From Parabacteroides distasonis (GTDB lineage Bacteria; Bacteroidota; Bacteroidia; Bacteroidales; Tannerellaceae), in contig NZ_SRYM01000022.1 in the NCBI RefSeq assembly GCF_004793765.1, positions 1 to 60,321 on the forward strand: DNA of 60,321 nucleotides, written 5' to 3'. Position 1 is the stretch's first letter, and each line of letters starts with the position of its first letter. Both the position numbers and the translations under genes were made by a program. Below the pieces are notes generated by a model that did not search any database, was not told the origin of the DNA, and saw only the letters and a list, made by a program, of their open reading frames with translations. This document shows, piece by piece, positions 7,845 through 18,400 of the stretch.

Positions 7845-9653
7845 ATGAAAGATCTACCTTTTTCCGGAACATACGCATTATTGGGGGTTCTTTTATTAGG
7901 TAACCCCCTCATAGACTTGGGGCAGCTATTCTCTAGCCTAACAGCGCAGAAAGTCTTTTGGATTCAGCTCATCGCACTTTTCCTCGCTATTACATGCTTA
8001 TTATCGTTACTTTTTCACAAAGGTCGAATCTTCTATGCATGGACTTGGGTAGATACCCTGCCAATCGTATGCTTTGTCTGGACCCTCTTTTCCTATCCTT
8101 ATCCTATAGATGCGGAGCCGGAAAAAATTCTATTTATCGGGCAGGTCATTGTCTTATGGTATGTTTTTAGGCACATAACACACAGGTTTCCGGTTCTCAA
8201 TGGCTATTATCTATCCATCTTTCTCTCCATTGGCCTCATTGAAGCGATATGGGGCTTCCGGCAATTACAGGGTTGGGAGTATTCGAATCATTCTTTATTC
8301 CGTTTAACCGGCTCTTTTTTCAACCCGGGGCCTTATTCCGGCTATTTAGCGGTAACGCTACCGGTCGCTTTAGGCATCTTGCTGAAACAGCCCAAACAGA
8401 ATATCATATATTATTTTTCCGCGGCATGTGTACTTTCAATCATCATGGTTCTTCCAGCAGGGATGAGCCGGTCGGCATGGATAGCCTCCATTAGCTCTTG
8501 CCTTTGGGTATACGCTATGTACCGACTGAATTGGGAACAGATAAAAGCAAAAGTAAGACAACATAGAAAACTATATATAACAAGTACCATCCTCGGATGT
8601 ATTTTGCTATCCGGAGGTAGTATCGCCCTTTATTCCTTAAAAAAAGATTCCGCGGACGGAAGGTTCCTAATGTGGAAGATCACGGCAAAAGCGATACAGA
8701 AACAACCGATTACAGGTACCGGCCTAGGTGGGTTCCCTGCCGCTTACGCTGAAGCGCAAGCGGAATATATGGCTTCGGGAAAGGCTACCGAACAGGAAAA
8801 ACGGATAGCCGGATGTCCGGAATATGCTTTCAACGAATATCTACAAATTGGATTGGAGCAGGGAGTCGTTGGGCTGACTTTATTTACCGCATGGCTAGGG
8901 CTTCTATTTTATAAAGGAATAAAGAACAAGAGATATGCTTGTTGCGGGGGATTGATGTCTCTGGCTCTATTCGCTTTCTCTTCTTATCCATTGCAATTGC
9001 CGGAGTTTTGGGTAGTATTGATATTCCTAGGGGTGATGAGCGTAACACCGGACAAGGATGAGATCCGTGAAAACCAAGCCGAATCAAATGCCCATAGATG
9101 GGGCAAACAGATATTTTTTATGGGAATCTCTATCCTTGGAATTGGTTTGTTCTGGATGCAAAAAGATCATTATAAGGCTTATCAAAAATGGAACAAGGCG
9201 CAAATGTTTTACAACAATAAAGCTTACGAAGCGGCCTTGGAGGTATATGAACCTTTGTATCCATTATTGAAGCATAAACCGGAATTCCTTTTCGAGGCCG
9301 CTCAATCTCTTAGCAAAACCGGACGATATGAGAAAGCGAATGAATATCTGGAAAGAGCTATCTTATTAAGCTCCGATCCCATGCTTTATTACGTAATGGC
9401 TAAAAATGAGCAGTGTTTAGGTGAATACCGACAAGCGGAAAAGCACCTGTTACATGCCATTGATATTTTACCGGAACGTATCTATCCGTATTATCTGTTA
9501 ATGAATCTTTATACGGAACCATCTTATTTTCAACCTGCAAAATTGAAAATGGCGATTGATTCCGTATTAACTAAGAAACCCAAAGTGGAAAGTTCCGCTA
9601 TTAAAGAAATGAAAGAGAAAGCACGAAGTATGTTAAACAACACATCAATATGA
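7845..9653 (+). CDS. Wzy_C / O-antigen-ligase-like membrane protein with C-terminal TPRs
   Basis: 602 aa from ATG 7845, 2 bases after the previous stop (the frame is open further upstream, inside the transglutaminase gene). About 11-12 hydrophobic segments cover residues 1-445. The Wzy_C signature is present: RLTGSFFNPGPYSGYLA and later GTGLGGFPAAYAEAQ. The last 150 residues are TPR-like (EAALEVYEPL, YEKANEYLERAI, YRQAEKHLLHAI). Members of this fold join glycans to lipid carriers or to proteins, as in O-antigen and pilin ligases. No polysaccharide genes are nearby, so a protein- or peptide-linked role is plausible. End of the peptide cluster. Confidence 0.8.
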   Translation: MKDLPFSGTYALLGVLLLGNPLIDLGQLFSSLTAQKVFWIQLIALFLAITCLLSLLFHKGRIFYAWTWVDTLPIVCFVWTLFSYPYPIDAEPEKILFIGQVIVLWYVFRHITHRFPVLNGYYLSIFLSIGLIEAIWGFRQLQGWEYSNHSLFRLTGSFFNPGPYSGYLAVTLPVALGILLKQPKQNIIYYFSAACVLSIIMVLPAGMSRSAWIASISSCLWVYAMYRLNWEQIKAKVRQHRKLYITSTILGCILLSGGSIALYSLKKDSADGRFLMWKITAKAIQKQPITGTGLGGFPAAYAEAQAEYMASGKATEQEKRIAGCPEYAFNEYLQIGLEQGVVGLTLFTAWLGLLFYKGIKNKRYACCGGLMSLALFAFSSYPLQLPEFWVVLIFLGVMSVTPDKDEIRENQAESNAHRWGKQIFFMGISILGIGLFWMQKDHYKAYQKWNKAQMFYNNKAYEAALEVYEPLYPLLKHKPEFLFEAAQSLSKTGRYEKANEYLERAILLSSDPMLYYVMAKNEQCLGEYRQAEKHLLHAIDILPERIYPYYLLMNLYTEPSYFQPAKLKMAIDSVLTKKPKVESSAIKEMKEKARSMLNNTSI

Positions 9654-9708
9654 ATACAATATACTTATTTTTATGGCAATTACGACTATATCGTAACAAT
9701 AAAATACT

Positions 9709-9716
9709 TACATTTG
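9709..9716 (+). promoter_or_regulatory. -7 box of the efflux operon
   Basis: TACATTTG matches TAnnTTTG, 38 bases before the ATG at 9755. No convincing -33 element. Confidence 0.55.
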
Positions 9717-9754
9717 CAAATGATAAATTGTACAAACCGATCAATCATACGAGT

Positions 9755-10822
9755 ATGAAGTACTATAAATTGTTGACCTTTACGCTCTTATTCTGTTTAA
9801 GCGCATGCGGTGGAGAAAAGAAAGATACAGATGCCACACAGGATTCCGTAGAAACCGTATTGCCGGATGAGGCGAACGAAGTCACGATTATAACATTGAA
9901 GCAAATGGAATTTAATCATGAGTTGATAAGCAATGGTAAATTATCCGCTCGCAAGTTGGTGGACTTACGGTTTGAGTCGGCGGAACCCGTCGCCCGAATC
10001 TACGTGAAGAACGGAGACCGGGTAAGCAAAGGACAGAAAATAGCGGAACTCGCCACTTTCAGGCTCACCAACAAAACAGCGCAAGCCAAAGACGCCTTAG
10101 AGAAAGCGAGACTTGAATTAAAAGATGTATTGATCGGCCAAGGCTATATGCTGGAAGACTCAGCGAAAGTCCCGCCTGCGACGCTCAACCTAGCACGGGT
10201 AAAAAGTGGATATGATCTGGCGCTCGCCCAATATCAACTTGCCCTATATGAGGAACAGAACGCGACGCTAATCGCACCTTTCGATGGTATTATCGCAAAC
10301 CTTTTCGCTAAACAAGAGAACGTGGCATCTACGACGGACGCATTCTGTACCGTTATCGATCCTCATAGTCTGGAAGCCTCTTTCACCGTATTGGAAAGCG
10401 AGTTGCCGCTTATCCAAAACGGAGATAAAGTGGAAGTTACCCCTTTCGCTACCACCAGCTTAAAGACTGAAGGCCGTATATCCGAGATTAACCCGCTAGT
10501 GGATGAGAACGGGATGGTACAAGTGAAAGCGGCGGTAAACGACAAAGGTAAATTATTCGAAGGCATGAATGTACGGGTTAGCGTACAACGCTCGCTCGGG
10601 AAGCAATTGGTCGTACCGAAAACGGCCGTGGTATTACGTTCTGGAAAGCAGGTCGTGTTCACTTTAGTTGATGGGCACGCTTATTGGAACTACGTGCGCA
10701 CCGGACTGGAAAACGCAGATAGTTATACCCTTTTAGAAGGATTGAAAGAAGGGGATGTCGTGATTACAAGCGGCAATATTAATCTGGCGCATGAGTCACC
10801 GGTCAAGGTAATTGAAAATTGA
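9755..10822 (+). CDS. RND efflux periplasmic adaptor (membrane fusion protein)
   Basis: 355 aa from ATG 9755. The open frame reaches back to 9650, but only 9755 gives a signal sequence with lipobox Cys18 (CLSACGG). The order is typical of HlyD/AcrA adaptors: a barrel-sandwich half (VARIYVKNGDRVSKGQKI), a short coiled hairpin (about 105-160), the second half (ATLIAPFDGIIANLF) and a beta-barrel/MP domain. It links the inner-membrane RND pumps to the TolC-type channel. The last codons (IEN then stop) are supplied by an AT-rich dispersed repeat at 10811-10835. First gene of a four-gene operon. Confidence 0.92.
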   Translation: MKYYKLLTFTLLFCLSACGGEKKDTDATQDSVETVLPDEANEVTIITLKQMEFNHELISNGKLSARKLVDLRFESAEPVARIYVKNGDRVSKGQKIAELATFRLTNKTAQAKDALEKARLELKDVLIGQGYMLEDSAKVPPATLNLARVKSGYDLALAQYQLALYEEQNATLIAPFDGIIANLFAKQENVASTTDAFCTVIDPHSLEASFTVLESELPLIQNGDKVEVTPFATTSLKTEGRISEINPLVDENGMVQVKAAVNDKGKLFEGMNVRVSVQRSLGKQLVVPKTAVVLRSGKQVVFTLVDGHAYWNYVRTGLENADSYTLLEGLKEGDVVITSGNINLAHESPVKVIEN

Positions 10823-10835
10823 GAATTGAAAATTA
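10811..10835 (+). repeat. AT-rich dispersed repeat (ATTGAAAATTGAGAATT type)
   Basis: Runs of (G)AATTGAAAATT occupy the junction between the adaptor and the first permease and supply the adaptor's stop codon. A related copy lies inside the permease gene at 11275-11340, and short pieces occur near 45703 and 46312. It looks like a small interspersed element. Confidence 0.6.
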
Positions 10836-10842
10836 ACTGCGT

Positions 10843-13800
10843 ATGATTCGCTTCCTGTTACAACGTCCGATAGCGGTATTGATGGCTTTTACGGCCTGCT
10901 TTATCGTAGGGTTGGTGACTTATTTCACCATACCGGTCTCCCTATTGCCTGATATCGCCATACCTGAGATTACCGTTCAGATATCCAGACAAAATACATC
11001 CGCACGGGAATTGGAAAACACCGTCGTGAAGCCGGTCCGTTTGCAATTGATGCAAGTGGCAGGATTACGGGATATCCATAGTGAGACTCGTGATGGAGCG
11101 GGTATTATCCGCCTTAGCTTTGACTTCGGCACCAATACGGATCTTGCCTTTATAGAGGTTAATGAGAAAATAGATGCCGCCATGAATTACCTGCCCCGTG
11201 AAGTAGAACGTCCACGGGTAGTCAAGGCGAGCGCCACGGATATTCCGGTGTTTTGCCTCAACCTCACACTCAAGACAATTGAAAATGGAAAATTGAAAAT
11301 TGAAAATTCACAATCCACTTCTCCTAATTCTCAATTAGAAAACGACGAGGCTTTCCTCGATCTTTGCCAATTTGCGGAAACCGTGATCAAACGAAGGATC
11401 GAGCAATTGCCGGAAGTGGCGATGGTGGATATCACGGGCATATTAGGACGGCAATTACAGATCGTACCGGATATGAAGCTCTTGGAAATGGCCGATATTA
11501 CGCTAAATGATTTGGAATCTGCCTTGTCCGCCAACAATATAGAGCCGGGAAGCATGACCGTACGGGATGGCTATTATGAGTACAATATCAAATTCTCTAC
11601 CTTATTACGTACACCGGAAGATGTGCAAAATATCTATATCCGTAAGAATGACCGGATCTTCCAGGTAAAAGACCTGGCAAAAGTAGCTGTCGTACCGGAA
11701 AAAGAAACCGGCTTATCGCTAGCCAACGGGAAAAGAGCCGTTACATTAGCTGTTATCAAGCAAGCGGACGAGAATATGGACAATATGAAAGAGGCGCTTG
11801 CCGAGGTTACCGATTATTTCAAGTCTATCTACCCGGATATTGAATTTACGATCACAAGAAACCAGACCGAGTTATTGGATTATACGATCTCCAACCTCAA
11901 ACAGAATCTATCGTTAGGTTTCTTATTTATCTGCATCGTGGCGATCCTTTTCCTCGGAGACGTAAAAAGCCCGGCGGTAATCGGACTAAGTATGGTAATC
12001 AGCATCATCATTAGTTTCTTGTTCTTCTACCTTTTCAATATGTCCTTAAATATCATCTCCCTATCCGGATTGATTTTGGCATTGGGTATGATGATAGACA
12101 GCTCCATCATCGTAACGGAGAATATAGCGCAATACCGGGCAAAAGGAGATAATCTGGAAGAAGCGTGTATAAAAGGAACCACAGAAGTAATCACCCCCAT
12201 GCTTAGTTCCACATTTACCACGATCGCTGTATTCGTTCCGCTAGTATTTATGAGTGGTATAGCGGGAGCTATTTTCTTCGATCAGGCGTTTGCTGTTACA
12301 GTCGGCTTAATGGTTTCTTATTTCACCGGAATCATGTTACTGCCTGTACTTTACAAATTAGTTTACAGCATACCGGAGATCAAGTGTTCCTTTTTCAATC
12401 TGAAAATAAACAATTTGATTAAGGAGCATACGCTAGACCGGTTCTATAACGGAGGTGTTGATTTCATATTCAGGCATAAGACCACTAGCCTACTATTTAT
12501 AGCTGTCACCGTTCCCCTTTGCGCAATCCTATTTTATATGATCCCCAAAAGCCGGATGCCGGAAATCGATCAGAATGAGTTAATCGCACATGTTGAATGG
12601 AACGAGAACATCCATATTGATGAGAATAGAAAGAGAGTCACCGAATTATTTGGTGAGGCCGATCGATTAGGCACGCAACACACGGCCTATATCGGACAGC
12701 AACAATTCCTGCTTAACCGAGACAGGGAATTATCCATCTCGGAAGTAGAACTTTATTTCAAGACAGAAGAGACCCGTGCTATCGCCCCTTTACAACAAGA
12801 AATCTCCGCTTGGGTAAAGCGAAATTATCCTACAGCCGTATTATCGTTCTCTCCACCGGAGACCGTGTTTGAGAAACTGTTCGTAACCGGTGAAGCCGAT
12901 ATCGTAGCCGAGTTCTATGCCCGTAACAAAGAGCAGGCTCCGGATGCCCCTACTTTGCAAAAACTAGAGAAAACACTAGAGAGTAAGACCGGCCTCGCTC
13001 CTGTTGGCGTAGCTTTCGAGAATCAATTAAACATATCCATTGACCATCAGAAATTATTGCTTTATAATATCTCTTACGAAGAGGTCTACCGGGTGCTTAA
13101 GACGGCTTTCAAGGAAAATGAAGTCGCCACCTTACGCTCTTATCAACAGTATTTACCGATCACGCTAGCCGGAAACGAGTTAACGGTCGATCAGATCTTA
13201 CATAATACGTTAATCCGTACCCAACCGGACGAAAACCAAAAGACAAACTACATCCCTCTCAGCGCAGTGACAAAGGTTACTCCTGGAGAGGACTTGAAAA
13301 CACTCACCGCAGGAAAGAATGGGGAATATATTCCTTTTAGCTTCTATCAGGTAGAGAACGCAGAGCAGTTGATGGAAAATATACGAGAGCTCGTACGCAG
13401 TGAATCCAAAGATAAGACAAACTGGGACATTGATTTCTCGGGAAGCTTCTTCTCAAACCAGCAAATGCTGAACGAATTGGTTGTTATCTTGTTCATATCC
13501 ATACTCTTGATGTACTTTATCCTAGCGGCACAATTCGAGAGCTTCTTGCAACCCTTGATCGTCTTGCTGGAAATTCCGATAGACGTAGCCGCCTCCTTAC
13601 TGGTATTATGGATATGCGGGCATACCTTAAACCTGATGAGCGCAATCGGTATCGTGGTAACTTGCGGTATCATCATAAACGACTCTATCTTGAAACTGGA
13701 CGCGATAAATGAGCTTCGGAAAGCAGGTGTGCCCTTGATGGAAGCAATCCATGAGGCCGGTCGCCGGCGTCTTCGCCCGATTATCATGACCTCATTGACA

Positions 13801-13965
13801 ACTATATTCGGTATGGTACCGCTACTATTCACGTTCGATATGGGAAGCGAGTTGCAAAAGCCGCTATCCATAGCCATGATCTCGGCGATGCTGATCGGTA
13901 CGGCTGTCAGTTTATTTATTATCCCTTTGGTTTATTGGTTTATCTATAGGAGACATGCATTATGA
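10843..13965 (+). CDS. RND efflux permease 1 (HAE1/AcrB-type)
   Basis: 1040 aa, the usual RND length. N-terminal RFLLQRPIAVLMAF helix, two large periplasmic loops, and TM4 with GMMIDSSIIVTEN: one of the two proton-relay Asp residues of AcrB is present and the second is Ser. TM10 has GIIINDSILKLD, so the AcrB Lys940 position is Asn, as in many Bacteroidetes pumps. At about residues 145-167 an extra segment (TIENGKLKIENSQ... to SQLEN) is encoded by an in-frame dispersed repeat and is not typical of the family. It probably pumps hydrophobic or amphipathic compounds by proton exchange. Its stop overlaps the TolC-family gene by 4 bases. Confidence 0.93.
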   Translation: MIRFLLQRPIAVLMAFTACFIVGLVTYFTIPVSLLPDIAIPEITVQISRQNTSARELENTVVKPVRLQLMQVAGLRDIHSETRDGAGIIRLSFDFGTNTDLAFIEVNEKIDAAMNYLPREVERPRVVKASATDIPVFCLNLTLKTIENGKLKIENSQSTSPNSQLENDEAFLDLCQFAETVIKRRIEQLPEVAMVDITGILGRQLQIVPDMKLLEMADITLNDLESALSANNIEPGSMTVRDGYYEYNIKFSTLLRTPEDVQNIYIRKNDRIFQVKDLAKVAVVPEKETGLSLANGKRAVTLAVIKQADENMDNMKEALAEVTDYFKSIYPDIEFTITRNQTELLDYTISNLKQNLSLGFLFICIVAILFLGDVKSPAVIGLSMVISIIISFLFFYLFNMSLNIISLSGLILALGMMIDSSIIVTENIAQYRAKGDNLEEACIKGTTEVITPMLSSTFTTIAVFVPLVFMSGIAGAIFFDQAFAVTVGLMVSYFTGIMLLPVLYKLVYSIPEIKCSFFNLKINNLIKEHTLDRFYNGGVDFIFRHKTTSLLFIAVTVPLCAILFYMIPKSRMPEIDQNELIAHVEWNENIHIDENRKRVTELFGEADRLGTQHTAYIGQQQFLLNRDRELSISEVELYFKTEETRAIAPLQQEISAWVKRNYPTAVLSFSPPETVFEKLFVTGEADIVAEFYARNKEQAPDAPTLQKLEKTLESKTGLAPVGVAFENQLNISIDHQKLLLYNISYEEVYRVLKTAFKENEVATLRSYQQYLPITLAGNELTVDQILHNTLIRTQPDENQKTNYIPLSAVTKVTPGEDLKTLTAGKNGEYIPFSFYQVENAEQLMENIRELVRSESKDKTNWDIDFSGSFFSNQQMLNELVVILFISILLMYFILAAQFESFLQPLIVLLEIPIDVAASLLVLWICGHTLNLMSAIGIVVTCGIIINDSILKLDAINELRKAGVPLMEAIHEAGRRRLRPIIMTSLTTIFGMVPLLFTFDMGSELQKPLSIAMISAMLIGTAVSLFIIPLVYWFIYRRHAL
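11275..11340 (+). repeat. In-frame AT-rich repeat inside permease 1
   Basis: About 66 bases of ATTGAAAATT-type sequence, ending with the inverted form (AATTCTCAATT), sit in the first periplasmic loop of permease 1 and encode about 22 extra residues without breaking the frame. The same sequence type lies at 10811-10835. Confidence 0.65.
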
Positions 13966-15455
13966 AAAAAAGATACAAGAGAACATTCCTTCTTTTATAT
14001 GCGTTCTGTTCGCTATTAACCGGAGAAGTATCGGCTCAATCGCTTGTCCTTTCCCTTGAGAAGACGATCTCATTGGCCGCCGATAGCTCGCTGGAGGCTT
14101 TTCGTACGAAAAACCTATTCCTGTCCGGCTACTGGGAGTTTCGTAATTACAAAGCGGAGCGACTGCCTAGTCTTACGTTGAATATCACGCCCGCCGAATA
14201 TTATCGGGACATCACGAAACGATACGATTCGGAGAAAGACATTGACGAGTATCGTGAGCAACAATCATTCTACGCAGGTGGTAATTTGCAAATCAAGCAA
14301 AACTTTGATCTATTAGGCGGCAGTTTCTATATCAATTCCAATCTTGGATATATGCGATACTTCGGGAATAATACGTATAACCAGTATACTTCCGTGCCGA
14401 TCAGTATCGGCTATACGCAAAACCTGCTAGGATATAATCCTTTCCGATGGGAGAAGAAGATAGAGCCCCTGAAATACGAGAAAGTCAAAAAAGAGTTGCT
14501 TTACAATATCGAGACAGTTAGCGAGCAAGCTACCACCTACTTTTTCGCATTGGCCATGGCTCAAGTAGAATATGATATGGCCAAAGAAAATGTAGCGACA
14601 ACCGATACGTTATACCGTACCGGCCAAGAGCGACATAAGATCGCAGCTATTAGTCAAGCGGATTTACTAACACTCAAGCTGGATGCGATCAATGCCCGCA
14701 ATACGTTACAAAACGCCGATATAGCCTTGAAACGAGCCATGTTCAGTCTGGCCTCGTATCTGAATTTCGATAAAAATACGGAGATACGGCTTCGGTTGCC
14801 GTCACGCCCCCATGATATGGATATTCCGGTGGATCAAGCACTAACGTTAGCCCGGGAGAATAACCCCAAGTTTCTGGAAGTGCGGCAAGAAGTATTAGAG
14901 GCCGAGCAGCAAGTGGATAAGACCAAAAAGGAAACCTTATTCAACGCTTCCTTGAATGCCAGTATCGGTTTCAATCAAGTAGCGACCCAGTTTAAAGAAG
15001 TCTACAAGAATCCGCTACAGCAGGACTTGGTATCGATCTCTATCTCTATTCCCCTTATAGACTGGGGAGTACGGAAAGGCAAATACAATATCGCCAAAAG
15101 TAATCTAAATGTTACGCAAATATCCGCACGACAGACGGAAATCACTCTAGAGGAAGACGTAATCATGACTGTCGGTGATTTCAATGTACAGCAAAACCTG
15201 ATCGCCAGCGCCGAAGAGGTTTTGGACATCGCGATCATGGCCTATAACGAGACCAAACAACGTTTCATGATCGGCAAAGCGGATATCAATAGCCTTACGC
15301 TCTCCTTGAATCGACAGCAGGAAGCGCAACGAAACTACATCACGGCCTTGCAAAATTATTGGTTGAGCTATTATAAGATACGCAAGCTCACCTTACATGA
15401 TTTCGAGACAGACATCTCATTAGCCAACGAATTTGATTACGAGCATGGGTTCTAA
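13962..15455 (+). CDS. TolC-family outer-membrane efflux protein
   Basis: 497 aa. Signal peptide ending near VSAQS, then two TolC/OEP repeats: long helices with Ala/Glu/Gln-rich heptads (e.g. YNIETVSEQATTYFF, KYNIAKSNLNVTQ) and beta segments (FYINSNLGYMRYFG). It forms the outer-membrane exit duct of the tripartite pump. It overlaps permease 1 by 4 bases and permease 2 by 11 bases, so all are translated from one message. Confidence 0.9.
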   Translation: MKKRYKRTFLLLYAFCSLLTGEVSAQSLVLSLEKTISLAADSSLEAFRTKNLFLSGYWEFRNYKAERLPSLTLNITPAEYYRDITKRYDSEKDIDEYREQQSFYAGGNLQIKQNFDLLGGSFYINSNLGYMRYFGNNTYNQYTSVPISIGYTQNLLGYNPFRWEKKIEPLKYEKVKKELLYNIETVSEQATTYFFALAMAQVEYDMAKENVATTDTLYRTGQERHKIAAISQADLLTLKLDAINARNTLQNADIALKRAMFSLASYLNFDKNTEIRLRLPSRPHDMDIPVDQALTLARENNPKFLEVRQEVLEAEQQVDKTKKETLFNASLNASIGFNQVATQFKEVYKNPLQQDLVSISISIPLIDWGVRKGKYNIAKSNLNVTQISARQTEITLEEDVIMTVGDFNVQQNLIASAEEVLDIAIMAYNETKQRFMIGKADINSLTLSLNRQQEAQRNYITALQNYWLSYYKIRKLTLHDFETDISLANEFDYEHGF

Positions 15456-18400
15456 GCCGAACATATCATCCTTTACGATCATCGTCACCTTCCTCTGCAT
15501 CGCATTGGCGGGGATCGCTTTCGTGCCTTTATTGCCGATCAAGCTATCTCCCTCCCGTACGTTGCCGAAATTGAGTATCAGCTATAATATGCCCTCCAAC
15601 TCAGCAAGGATTATCGAGATGGAGGTAACCTCCCGTTTGGAGGCGATGCTTGCTCGTATCAAAGGAATCAAAGAAATCTCCTCGACCTCAGGAAACGGAT
15701 GGGGAAGGATTACCTTGGAGCTGGATAAACATACGAATATAGATGCCGCACGTTTTGAGGCCTCTACAATTGTAAGGCAGACATGGCCAGACCTTCCGGA
15801 GGAATTAAGTTATCCGATCTTAGAAATGAGCCGTCCGGACGACAAGGAATCACGCCCGTTCATGAGTTATACCTTGAACGCTTCCGCTACCCCGATATTC
15901 ATCCAGCGATTCGCCGAGGATCAGATAAAGCCCCGGCTTAGCAGCGTGCAAGGTATTTATCGTATCGATGTTAGCGGGGCAACCCCTATGGAATGGCGCT
16001 TGGAATACGATAGCCGCCAGCTACGGGATCTGGGGATCACGATAGAGGATATCCAATCGGCGATCAGCCAATATTATAAGAAAGAGTTCCTCGGCACCGC
16101 CAATATGGGAAAAGGGAGTACCGGTAAGGAATGGATTCGTTTGGCATTGATACCGGAAAAGATCACGAACGGATTCGAGCCATCCCATATTACCGTCGCA
16201 AACAAAGACGGTAGCTTAATCCGGTTAGATCAATTGATAAAAGTAACCCGGCAAGAAGAGGCTCCGCAAAATTACTACCGGATCAATGGTTTAAACTCTA
16301 TTTACCTGTCTATCCATGCGGAAGAGACTGCCAATCAGTTGCAATTAGCAAAGAAAGTGAAGGAAGAAATGGAGCATATCCGCACCTTGCTTCCTCCCGG
16401 TTACGAAATCCATACCAGTTACGATGCTACCGAATTTATCCAAGAAGAATTAGATAAAATCTACGTCCGTACAGGCTTGACCGTCTTGATCCTCTTGCTC
16501 TTCGTTCTGCTGATTACCCGAAATGTACGTTATCTGTTCTTGATCATCATCAGTCTAAGTATCAACCTATGTATAGCCGTTATCCTTTATTATTTATTAG
16601 GGTTGGAGATGCAATTGTACTCGCTGGCGGGTATCACGATCTCTCTCAGCTTGGTGATCGATAATACGATCGTGATGACCGACCACATCCGGCATCATCA
16701 TGACCGGAAAGCGTTCTTGTCTATTCTGACGGCAACTTTGACGACTATGGGCGCCCTCGTGATTATCTTTTTCTTGGATGAGAAGATACGGTTGAATTTA
16801 CAGGATTTCGCCGCTGTCGTGATCATTAATCTGGCCGTATCTTTGTTCATCGCATTATTCTTGGTTCCGGCATTGATCGATAAGATGAATTTGCACCGGA
16901 AGAAAACCGTTTCTTCTTCCTCTAAAGCTCGAAGTCATTGGAAACAACATCCGGCGATCCGTCCGATACGGTCGTTCACACACCGTTTCCCTGTCTATTT
17001 CTCTCATTATTACCAAACGCAGATCCGTTTCTTTTGCAATTGGAAAAAACTGGCTTGTCTTATTCTAGTACTAACATTCGGACTACCGATATTTTTATTG
17101 CCGGAGAAGATCGAACCGGAAGAGAAGAATCTATCCGCAAGGGACTCTCTGTGGATCGCCCGCTACAATGAATTCGCTGCGAAAGATATTTGGAAGGAAA
17201 CGATAAAGCCTATCGTCGATAAGAGTTTAGGAGGAACCTTGCGCCTATTTGTCCAAAAGGTATACGAGGGAAGTTATTTTACCCGAAATGAAGAAACGGT
17301 ATTAAGTATCAGTGCTTCCATGCCGAACGGTACGACCCTTGATCAAATGAACCACTTGATCAACCGCATGGAGGCCTACCTAAGTACCTATAAGGAAATA
17401 CGGCAATTCCAGACCAGCATCTATAACGCACGTCAAGCCAGTATCAACGTCTATTTCACCCGTGAGAACGAACGGAGTGGCTTCCCTTACACCTTGAAAA
17501 GCAGGGTGATCAGCAAAGCGTTGGAATTAGGAGGCGGAAGTTGGGCCGTATGGGGACTTATGGACCAAGGTTTCAGTAATGATGTCCGCGAGAACGCAGG
17601 TTCGTTCCGAATCGAGATGTACGGATATAATTATGACGAGCTGTACGAATGGGCAGAGAAACTGCGGGAAAAATTACTTACGTATCGCCGCATCAAGGAA
17701 GTATTGATCAATTCCGAATTTTCTTGGTGGAAGGATGATTATCAAGAATTCTACTTCAACTTGAATAAAGCCCGTATGACACAAGCGGATATATTGCCGA
17801 TCGACTTATTCGCATCTATCCGACCCGTTTTCGGAAAAGATATCTACGCTGGTACCATCATCGTTGATAACGAGACGGAAAAGCTAAAACTTTCTTCCCG
17901 CCAATCGAAAGAGTTCGATATATGGAGTATGCAATATGTACCTCAAACCATCCGTGGTAAATCCTATAAATTATCCGAACTCGCAACCATCGAGAAAAGC
18001 CAGACTCCTCAAAAGATAGCGAAAGTAAACCAGCAATACAGGCTCTGCCTGCAATATGAATATATCGGAGCTTCCTCACAAGGCGAGAAGATACAGAAAA
18101 GGGAACTTAGAGAGTTTAACAAGATCCTGCCTATGGGGTATACGGCTAAAGCGGAAAAAAACTATTGGTCATGGGATCAGAAAGATAATAAACAATATGC
18201 GTTATTATTCTTGATCATCGTTATTATTTTCTTTACGACCAGTATCTTGTTTAATTCCTTGAAACAACCGCTGGCGGTCATTTTTGTCATACCGATCTCT
18301 TATATCGGAGTATTCTTGACCTTCTATTGGTTCAAGTTGAACTTCGATCAAGGAGGATTCGCCTCCTTTGTTTTATTATGCGGTATCACGGTAAACGCCT

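Noticed and set aside
9650-9754. Longer N-terminus of the efflux adaptor
   Set aside because: It would overlap the promoter box at 9709 and bury the lipoprotein signal; ATG 9755 fits the family.
13347-13877. 176-codon minus-strand frame over RND permease 1
   Set aside because: Antisense to conserved transmembrane helices; Ser/Ile/Lys-rich shadow.
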